Origin: Amycolatopsis tolypomycina
GTDB taxonomy: Bacteria > Actinomycetota > Actinomycetes > Mycobacteriales > Pseudonocardiaceae
Assembly: GCF_900105945.1 (NCBI RefSeq)
Contig: NZ_FNSO01000004.1
Location: 6,080,001-6,144,000, forward strand
Length of the DNA: 64,000 nucleotides
Reading direction: 5' to 3'
In this document: piece by piece, positions 8,965-15,405 of the stretch
How positions within the stretch are numbered: position 1 is the stretch's first letter
Layout of the letters: each line of letters opens with the position of its first letter
Made by a program: the position numbers and the translations under genes
The notes under the pieces: generated by a model
Database searches by the model: none
Seen by the model: only the letters and a program-made list of their open reading frames with translations
Told to the model about the DNA's origin: nothing

Positions 8965-10595
8965 CCAGGACCTACCGGCGGCTCGTGACCGCCGCCGCAC
9001 TCGTGATCGCCAGTCAGTTCGCCGGTGGTGTCGCCTTCGCCGCGCCACCGCCGGACGTCGTCGCCGACGCCGCCCGCGACGGCGCCGTGGTGCCCGAGGC
9101 GGCCTCGGCGAGCGCGGCCGACGACTTCGTCAACGCCGCCGGCCCGGCGGCCCAGCGCGGTCAAGCCGACTACGGCGTCCCCGCGTCGGTGACCGTCGCA
9201 CAGGCCATCCAGGAGTCGAACTGGGGCCAGGCGGCACCGGGCAACAACTACTTCGGCATCAAGTGCAGCCCCGGTCCCGGGCCGATCGGCACCGGCTGCC
9301 AGAACCTGGAGACGCAGGAGTGCTGCCCGCTCCACACCGTGATCGCGTCGTTCCGGACCTACGCGTCCATGGAGGACTCCTTCCGCGACCACGGCCTCTT
9401 CCTGCGGCAGAACTCGATCTACGCCAACGCGTTCAACTACACCGGCGATCCCGACCAGTTCATCCGCGAGGTGCACAGGGCCGGCTACGCCACCGACCCG
9501 AACTACGCGAATTCGATCATCAACCTGATGGTCACCTACGACCTGTACCGCTTCAACTCCGGTCCGGTCCTCGCCCCGCCTCCGGGTGGGGAGGGGACGT
9601 TCAACGCGTGGACGGCGTCGGTGGAGATGTTCGCCCGTGACGTGAACGGCCGTGTGGGGCACACCTACATGGGAGCGGACGGCAAGCACGGTGCGTGGAG
9701 TGTGGCCGGGGACTGGCAGGTGGTGGGTCGTCCCGTGTCCGTGTACAACCCGAACTCGCGTGGTGTGGAGATCTACGGTCGTTCGGTGGACGGGTTCCTG
9801 ATCCATTCCTACATCGGTGCGGACGGTCAGTACGGGCCGTGGACGCAGGTGGGTGACTGGAAGATCGCGAGCTCGCCGGCGGCGGTGTACAACCCCAACT
9901 CCCGCGCGGTGGAGGTGTACGCGCGAGCGACCGACGGGTTCCTGATCCACAACTACCTGGGCAGCGACGGGAAGAACGGTTACTGGTCGGTGGTGGGGGA
10001 CTGGAAGATCTCTGAGACGCCGGCGGCGGTGTACAACCCGAATTCCCGCTCGATCGAGATCTACGCCCGCGCCACCGATGAGTTCTTGCTGCACAACTAT
10101 CTGCTGCCCAACGGCCAGCACGGCACCTGGACGGTGGTCGGGAACTGGAAGATCACCGGTTCACCTGCGCCGGTGTTCAACGACGCCCGCCGGTCGGTGG
10201 AGGTCTACGCCCGCGCCACCGACGGCTACCTGATCCACAACTACCTCGGCACCGACGGGCAGAACGGTAGCTGGAGCGTGGTGGGGAACTGGAAGATCGC
10301 CGACACCCCGGCCGCGGTCTACAACCCGAACTCCCGCTCGATCGAAATCTACGCCCGCGCGACCGACAACTTCCTGATCCACAACTACCTGCTGCCCGAC
10401 GGCCAGCACGGCGTCTGGACCACTGTGGGTACCTGGACCATCAGCAACACCCCCACCGCGGTGTTCCACCAGTCACGACGCTCGGTCGAGGTCTACGCCC
10501 GATCCATGGACGGCTACCTCGTCCACAACTACCTCACCACCACCGGCCAAAACGGCACCTGGACCGTCGTCGACAACCACCCCATCACCGACTGA
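8961..10595 (+). CDS. Secreted GH73-type N-acetylglucosaminidase with seven-bladed lectin-like propeller
   Basis: Predicted extracellular glucosaminidase that cleaves glycan strands of peptidoglycan, 544 residues. A signal peptide ends near residue 28. The GH73 domain spans about 55-200 and shows the FlgJ/LytG-type motif AQAIQESNWGQ, with Glu85 the likely acid, followed by NNYFGIKC and further cysteines. After a PPPGGEG linker, residues 214-544 form the same seven-repeat propeller as the CHAP protein. The last 215 or so residues differ at only about four positions. Its start overlaps the regulator stop by 4 nt. The pair would cut sugar strands and peptides of the same lectin-tethered target. 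The ligand is unknown. Confidence 0.87.
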   Translation: MTRTYRRLVTAAALVIASQFAGGVAFAAPPPDVVADAARDGAVVPEAASASAADDFVNAAGPAAQRGQADYGVPASVTVAQAIQESNWGQAAPGNNYFGIKCSPGPGPIGTGCQNLETQECCPLHTVIASFRTYASMEDSFRDHGLFLRQNSIYANAFNYTGDPDQFIREVHRAGYATDPNYANSIINLMVTYDLYRFNSGPVLAPPPGGEGTFNAWTASVEMFARDVNGRVGHTYMGADGKHGAWSVAGDWQVVGRPVSVYNPNSRGVEIYGRSVDGFLIHSYIGADGQYGPWTQVGDWKIASSPAAVYNPNSRAVEVYARATDGFLIHNYLGSDGKNGYWSVVGDWKISETPAAVYNPNSRSIEIYARATDEFLLHNYLLPNGQHGTWTVVGNWKITGSPAPVFNDARRSVEVYARATDGYLIHNYLGTDGQNGSWSVVGNWKIADTPAAVYNPNSRSIEIYARATDNFLIHNYLLPDGQHGVWTTVGTWTISNTPTAVFHQSRRSVEVYARSMDGYLVHNYLTTTGQNGTWTVVDNHPITD

Positions 10596-10614
10596 ACCAA
10601 ACCAATGAGCGTCG
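9975..10614 (+). repeat. Long inverted repeat, plus-strand arm
   Basis: From AACGGTTACTGG to about 19 nt past the stop codon the DNA is nearly identical to the reverse complement of roughly 4243-4891. The matching stretch covers the last four to five propeller blades and runs into non-coding DNA (TGAACCAAACCA). Confidence 0.85.
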
Positions 10615-10641
10615 CGGCCGGCCACAGTGGCCGGCCGCGAC
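10611..10641. terminator. Hairpin after GH73 lectin gene
   Basis: Perfect 15-bp arms (GTCGCGGCCGGCCAC and its complement) around one base, 15 nt after the stop codon and before the next operon. Confidence 0.75.
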
Positions 10642-10754
10642 ACTCCGGGTGTGCAACCGCTCACAAAGCGAAGGGTGACCCGGCCGGATCTGTGCTACCT
10701 CTTTTCCTCACGACCAGGGCAAGCACCGGAGCTTCACCGGCCGAGAGGACTTCG

Positions 10755-11609
10755 ATGAGCACCTCCGTAGCGCCACTGGAAATGGTCGACACCGACCGCT
10801 ACCCGCTCACCGATCCGGACGGCCCGGCCTGGCGGGAGGTCGTGCGGCGCACCCGTGCGGAGCTGGCCGGCGCCGGGTGCAGCGTGCTCGCCGACTTCGT
10901 CCGCCCGGAGCTGCGGGAGGTCCTGCGGGCGGAATGCGCCGCACTCGAACCGCACGCCTACACGAAGGTCGAGCGGGTCAACGCCTACAACACCGCCATC
11001 GACGAGCCGCTGCCCGAAGACCACCCCGGCCGGACGATCCTGGAACGCGGCAACGCCTTCGTCGCGCGCGACCGCGTCCCGCCATCGGCGATCATCGCGC
11101 GGCTCTACACCAGCCCGGTGTTCCGCCGGTTCGTCGCGGACTGCTTCGGGCTGCCGGAACTGCACGAGCTCGCCGACCCGCTGTCCGGTTTGACGCTCAA
11201 CGTGATCGCGCCCGGTCGCGCGCACCCGTGGCACTTCGACACCAACGAGTTCACCGTCAGCATGCTGACGCAGGCCGCGGACGGCGGTGGCACCTTCGAG
11301 TACTGCCCGAACATCCGGTCCGCCACGGACGAGAACTTCGCCGCCGTGCGCTCGGTGCTGGCCGGCGACACCGGCCCGGTCCGGCGCCTGGACCTGCGGC
11401 CCGGTGATCTCCAGCTGTTCAAAGGACGGTTCGCGCTGCACCGGGTGAGTACCGTGGAGGGGGCGATCGCGCGCCACTCCGCGATCTTCGCCTACAGCGA
11501 GCGCCCGGGGGTCATCGGCAGCGCGGAGCGGACGCGGCAGCTCTTCGGCCGCGTCCTGCCCGCCCACCTCGCCGGACGCAGCGTCCGGGGCGACGAACTG
11601 CTCGACTGA
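10755..11609 (+). CDS. ArpA/BesD-like Fe(II)/2-oxoglutarate-dependent oxygenase
   Basis: Predicted non-haem iron hydroxylase, 284 residues. The iron ligands are visible as His160-Phe-Asp162 (PWHFDTNEF) and distal His229 (FKGRFALHRVSTV). ARHSAIFAYSERPG follows and should carry the 2-oxoglutarate-binding Arg. Overall pattern (DPLSGLTLNVIAPG, then GGTFEY, then the ERPG end) matches the family of amino-acid oxygenases that includes the lysine halogenase BesD and ArpA-type hydroxylases. The family's halogenases have Gly in place of this Asp, so hydroxylation is expected. ATG 10755 follows GAGAGGA. The methyltransferase starts 15 nt downstream. Substrate is not known; a basic amino acid or its betaine is a reasonable guess. 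Confidence 0.85.
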   Translation: MSTSVAPLEMVDTDRYPLTDPDGPAWREVVRRTRAELAGAGCSVLADFVRPELREVLRAECAALEPHAYTKVERVNAYNTAIDEPLPEDHPGRTILERGNAFVARDRVPPSAIIARLYTSPVFRRFVADCFGLPELHELADPLSGLTLNVIAPGRAHPWHFDTNEFTVSMLTQAADGGGTFEYCPNIRSATDENFAAVRSVLAGDTGPVRRLDLRPGDLQLFKGRFALHRVSTVEGAIARHSAIFAYSERPGVIGSAERTRQLFGRVLPAHLAGRSVRGDELLD

Positions 11610-11624
11610 TCAGGAGCCTGGCCC

Positions 11625-12440
11625 GTGCCCTTCGACTCGACCGGCAAGATCTCGTTCGACCACATCTACACCGCGCCCGACCCGCGGCCGTTCTTCGGCA
11701 CCCTGAAGCGCGTCGGCTACCACATCCCGCAGCTGGCGAAGCCGTACTTCGCGAAGCTGATCGCCGCGCACCCCGCCGAGCGGCCGACCGTGCTCGACGT
11801 CGGCTGCTCATACGGCGTCAACGCGGCCCTGCAGCGCTGCGAAGCGACGATGGACGATCTCTACGCCCACTACACCGACCCGGCCGTGCGCGCGCTGGAC
11901 CACGCGGCACTGGTCGAGGCGGACCGCAGGCGCGTCCGCCCCGGTGGCCCGAAGTTCTACGGCCTCGACAGCTCGGCCCCGGCGCTCGAGTACGCGCTGT
12001 CCGCCGGCTTCCTCGACGAGGCGATCCACGCCGACCTCGAACGCGACGACCCGGACAGCACCCAGCAGAAGCTCCTGGACGACGTCGACCTCGTCGTCTC
12101 GACCGGCTGCGTCGGGTACGTCACCGAGAAGACGCTGTCACGGGTCGCCCGCGGCGCGCGGCCGTGGATGGCGCACTTCGTGCTGCGGATGTTCTCCTAC
12201 GAGCCGATCGCCGGGAGCCTCGCCGAGCTGGGCTACGAGACCACGGCCGTCGGCGGCGTCTTCCGGCAGCGGCAGTTCGCCTCCGCCGAGGAGCAGGCGC
12301 AGATCCTGGACACCCTCGGCGCGGCCGGGGTCGACCCCACCGGGCTGGAGGCCGACGGCTGGCTTTACGCGCAGCTGTATGTTTCCCGTCCTGCAGGCTT
12401 GCCCGAACTCGAACTCCCCGACTCCGACGAAGAAGGATGA
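11625..12440 (+). CDS. SAM-dependent methyltransferase in oxygenase/acyltransferase operon
   Basis: Class I methyltransferase of 271 residues. The SAM-binding motif TVLDVGCSYGVNAAL lies near residues 50-65, and an acidic GLDSSAPALEYA stretch follows. GTG 11625 is the start, 8 nt after AGGAG. Its stop overlaps the next start as ATGA, so it is co-translated with the acyltransferase. The acceptor is not evident. Given a hydroxylase before it and a carnitine-type acyltransferase after it, N-methylation of an amino acid to a quaternary betaine is an attractive but unproven role. Confidence 0.8.
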   Translation: MPFDSTGKISFDHIYTAPDPRPFFGTLKRVGYHIPQLAKPYFAKLIAAHPAERPTVLDVGCSYGVNAALQRCEATMDDLYAHYTDPAVRALDHAALVEADRRRVRPGGPKFYGLDSSAPALEYALSAGFLDEAIHADLERDDPDSTQQKLLDDVDLVVSTGCVGYVTEKTLSRVARGARPWMAHFVLRMFSYEPIAGSLAELGYETTAVGGVFRQRQFASAEEQAQILDTLGAAGVDPTGLEADGWLYAQLYVSRPAGLPELELPDSDEEG

Positions 12441-14170
12441 CCGTGAGCAGTCCGGAATGGTCCACCCGCACCTTCGGCAACGAGGACCGGCTCCCCCGGG
12501 TCCCCGTCCCCACCCTGGAGGACAGCCGCCGCCGGTTCCTCGAGTGGTGCGCCCCGCTGCTGACGCCGGAGGAGCTGGCGGAGACCGAAGCGGCGCTGGC
12601 CGAGTTCCTGGCGGGTCCCGGACCGGAGCTGCAGGCGCGGCTCGAGGAGTACGACCGCTCGCCGGGCGTGCGCAGCTGGCTCGACACCTTCTGGCCGTAC
12701 CGCTACCTCGGCCGCCGCGACCGGATCGCGCTCAACGCCAACTTCTTCTTCCTCTTCCAGGACTCCCCGCTCGGCCAGGTCGAACGCGCAGCCGAGCTGA
12801 CCGCGGCGGCCGTGGACTACAAGCTGAAGCTCGACGACGAGCGGGTGCCGCCGGTGCTCCTGCGCGGCACGCCGCAGTCGATGGTGCAGCACAAGTACCT
12901 CTTCTCGGCCACGCGGATCCCGGGTGCGCTGCTGGACACCGCGCGCACGCGGTTCCCCTCGCCCGAGCGGCACATCGTCGTGTTCTCGAAGGGCACGCCG
13001 TTCCGGCTGGACGTCATCGCCGAGGACGGGCGCCCGCACTCGGCGGCGCAGCTGGCCGACGCGCTGCGCGCGATCCTCAAGGACGACCACGTCGCCGACG
13101 TCCCCGCCGGGCCCTTCACGACGAAGGCGCGCGCGGAATGGGCGGCTTCGCGGGCCGCGCTGCTCGAAGCGGGCAACGCCGCCGCGCTGGAGACCATCGA
13201 GACCGCGCTGTTCTGCCTGTGCCTGGACGACTTCACGCCGGCGGACGACCTGGAGGCGGGCGACAGGCTGCTGTACGGCGACAATCGCTGGTACGACAAG
13301 GCCGTCTCGCTGGTCGTGTTCGAAGACGGCACCGCCGGGATCAACGTCGAGCACTGCGAGCTCGACGGCACGACGATCCTCGGCTTCACCGACGCCCTGC
13401 TGAGCGGTTCGCGCGAGGACCGCGAACCGGCTGACGGCGTCCCCGCCCACGAGGTCGTCGAGTTCACGCTGACCGACGAACTCCGCGAAGACGCGCGCGC
13501 CGCCCGGGAAGCCTTCAAGGCCTACGCGGACGCGACGGCGACGCAGACGGTGTCGTTCGACTTCGGTGCGAACCGGGCGAAGGAACTGGGCATGTCCCCG
13601 GACGCCTTCGCGCAGATGTCGTACCAGCTGGCCCACCGCCGCGCGAAGGGCCTGACCGGGGCGACGTACGAGTCGATCGCCACCCGGCAGTTCCAGAACG
13701 GCCGGACCGAGGCCATGCGGGTCGTCACGCCCGAGGTGGTGCGCTTCGCCGACGTCATGACCTCCGACGCGTCCGTCGAGGAGAAGCGCGAGGCGTTCCG
13801 GGCAGCCGCGGCGAAGCACGTGGCGCGGGCGAAGGAGTGCCAGGCCGGCGACGCGCCCGAGCAGCACCTGTGGGAGCTGCAGCTGATCGGGAAACGCCGG
13901 GGTGACGCGGACCCGGCGCTGTTCTCCTCGCCGGGCTGGCTGAAGTCGCGCGACGACTACCTCAGCACCAGCTCGGCGCCGTCGGTCAACATCCGGTACT
14001 TCGGCTTCGGCTCGACCAGCCCGCAGTGCATCGGCATCGCCTACGTGCTGCTGCCGGACCGCTGGAACATCTACCTGAGCACGCCGAAGCACGTCTCCGC
14101 GGAGATGTACCGCTTCGCCGACGAACTCGCGGTGGCGGTGCGGGAACTGCAGGAGCTGCTGGCCGAGTAG
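12437..14170 (+). CDS. Choline/carnitine O-acyltransferase family protein
   Basis: Acyltransferase of 577 residues, close to the length of eukaryotic carnitine and choline acyltransferases. The N-terminus has the family's LPRVPVPTLEDS start. The catalytic histidine is His306 in INVEHCELDG, and the Ser-Thr-Ser motif is at 526-528 (GFGSTSPQCIGIAYVL). The family moves acyl groups between CoA and a hydroxyl on a quaternary-ammonium compound. Such enzymes are uncommon in bacteria. The 4-nt overlap with the methyltransferase indicates one operon with the oxygenase. Together they could hydroxylate, trimethylate and acylate a small amine; the actual acceptor is unknown. Confidence 0.88.
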   Translation: MTVSSPEWSTRTFGNEDRLPRVPVPTLEDSRRRFLEWCAPLLTPEELAETEAALAEFLAGPGPELQARLEEYDRSPGVRSWLDTFWPYRYLGRRDRIALNANFFFLFQDSPLGQVERAAELTAAAVDYKLKLDDERVPPVLLRGTPQSMVQHKYLFSATRIPGALLDTARTRFPSPERHIVVFSKGTPFRLDVIAEDGRPHSAAQLADALRAILKDDHVADVPAGPFTTKARAEWAASRAALLEAGNAAALETIETALFCLCLDDFTPADDLEAGDRLLYGDNRWYDKAVSLVVFEDGTAGINVEHCELDGTTILGFTDALLSGSREDREPADGVPAHEVVEFTLTDELREDARAAREAFKAYADATATQTVSFDFGANRAKELGMSPDAFAQMSYQLAHRRAKGLTGATYESIATRQFQNGRTEAMRVVTPEVVRFADVMTSDASVEEKREAFRAAAAKHVARAKECQAGDAPEQHLWELQLIGKRRGDADPALFSSPGWLKSRDDYLSTSSAPSVNIRYFGFGSTSPQCIGIAYVLLPDRWNIYLSTPKHVSAEMYRFADELAVAVRELQELLAE

Positions 14171-14189
14171 GCGGCGCAGCCAGGCCAGC

Positions 14190-14440
14190 CGGGCGGCGAC
14201 GGCCGCCCGGCCACACGTGCAGCGCGGTCGCGGGCCGGCAACGTCGTCGCGGCGGCCAGCCCGCCGCCCGCGCTGATCCCGCCGATCACCGGGACGCCGA
14301 AGTGCTCGACCGTCCGCAGCAGACCGCCGTGCACAAGTAGAGACGCCGGCCGGCGCCCGGCCCTCCGGGGTGACGACCAGCAGCGGCACGTCGCCGGAGT
14401 GTTCCTCGCGGAAGGCGAAGCCGGGTGCGCGGCCGCCGGC
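14190..14440 (-). pseudogene. Remnant of HSL-family alpha/beta-hydrolase (esterase)
   Basis: On the minus strand one frame reads VPLLVVTPEGRAPAG. A shift near 14340 then leads to LLVHGG and, after only about a dozen residues, VPVIGGISAGGGLAAA...ARDR. These match the oxyanion HGG block and the GxSxGG nucleophile region of HSL-type esterases, normally about 70 residues apart. So there is at least one frameshift and an internal deletion. No intact reading frame covers this 300-bp stretch. Confidence 0.5.
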
Positions 14441-14470
14441 TCGTCGACCGTCCGGAAGTCGGCCGCGGCT

Positions 14471-15253
14471 TCACGTCGTCGGGTCGGAGACGACCAGCAC
14501 CAGCGAGCCTTCGAACACCGGTTGCTCGCGCAGCCTGCCGTAGCGGCGTTCCCACGTGCCGTCGTCGAGGTCGTGCTGCAGCTCCGCGGCAAAGCGGTGG
14601 TGCACGCGGTCGTCGACGAAGCTCCACGCCGAGCACGACAGGCGGGCGCCCGGATCGAGGAGGCGTTCGGGGCGGGCGTAGTAGGCCTCGTTGAAGCCGT
14701 CGGTGCAGTCGATCGGGATCGGCACGCCGATGACTTCCGTGTGGCCGCCGAGCCCGTCGGCGATGTCGTCGACCGACGGGTAGCGCCGGGCCTCGGTCTC
14801 GATCACCTCGGGGGCGTAGTCGAGCAGCCAGAAGCGGCGCAGCAGGTCGGGGTCGCAGGTCAAGATGGCGATCGGGCCGCGGGTGACCCGGCGCATCTCC
14901 TTGAGGCCGGCCCACAGGTCGTTCCACTGGTGCACGCTGAACGTGCTCATCGCCCCTTCGAACGCCCGGTCCGGGAACGGCAGCTTCTCCGCGACGGCGT
15001 CGACCGCCGGCGGCAGGCCCGCCGGCCGCTGCGCGCGCATCGAGGCCGACGGCTCGACGGCGGTCACTTCGCGGTCTTCGGGTTCGTACGCGCCGGCGCC
15101 GGCACCGACGTTCAGCACGGTCCGCGCGTCGCCCAGCGCGTCGAGGATGTATTGGCCGATCCGGGGATCCGGCTTGCGGTAGTCGGTGTAGACCCCGCCG
15201 ATGGCGCCGTAGTCGGCGTCCCCGGCGCTGCCGTCCGCACGTCGCTGGCTCAT
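14471..15253 (-). CDS. Class I SAM-dependent methyltransferase
   Basis: Cytosolic methyltransferase of 260 residues. Motif I reads TVLNVGAGAGAYEPEDREVTAVEPS near 45-70. It is followed by a UbiE-like AVAEKLPFPDRAFEGAMSTF and VHQWNDL. The methyl acceptor cannot be told from sequence. ATG 15253 is chosen as the first credible start. The gene is divergent from the GH87 gene, and the 150 bp between them holds a 12-bp palindrome. It is not part of the upstream acyltransferase operon, which runs the other way. Confidence 0.85.
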   Translation of the reverse strand: MSQRRADGSAGDADYGAIGGVYTDYRKPDPRIGQYILDALGDARTVLNVGAGAGAYEPEDREVTAVEPSASMRAQRPAGLPPAVDAVAEKLPFPDRAFEGAMSTFSVHQWNDLWAGLKEMRRVTRGPIAILTCDPDLLRRFWLLDYAPEVIETEARRYPSVDDIADGLGGHTEVIGVPIPIDCTDGFNEAYYARPERLLDPGARLSCSAWSFVDDRVHHRFAAELQHDLDDGTWERRYGRLREQPVFEGSLVLVVSDPTT

Positions 15254-15293
15254 GGCGACAACGTAGCAAGAGCACGAGTTCGTCAGTTTCTGT

Positions 15294-15305
15294 CGCAAAT
15301 TTGCG
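15294..15305. promoter_or_regulatory. Palindrome CGCAAATTTGCG, candidate operator
   Basis: A perfect 12-bp AT-centred dyad in the shared upstream region of the methyltransferase and GH87 genes, 17 bp before the GH87 -35 element. A repressor site is inferred. Confidence 0.35.
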
Positions 15306-15321
15306 TAAGTTGGTTCATCTA

Positions 15322-15351
15322 TTGCGGATTCTCGTTCAGGATTCGTATGAT
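15322..15351 (+). promoter_or_regulatory. Sigma-70-type promoter of GH87 gene
   Basis: TTGCGG (15322-15327) and TATGAT (15346-15351) are spaced 18 bp, 54 nt before the start codon. The same TTGCGG/18-bp arrangement precedes the alpha-glucoside transporter at 22122. Confidence 0.5.
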
Positions 15352-15405
15352 CCCGGCACGTCGACGCCCTGCTTCCGCCCCTTCCCCGCGAGAAAGGTGA
15401 CGACG

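Noticed and set aside
5812..9048. Long minus-strand open frame joined to the CHAP protein N-terminus.
   Set aside because: It mirrors the AfsR-like gene; the signal peptide and RBS at 5811 mark the real start.
10755..11609. Radical halogenase of the BesD type.
   Set aside because: The iron motif keeps Asp162 (HFD); halogenases of this group need Gly or Ala there to bind halide.
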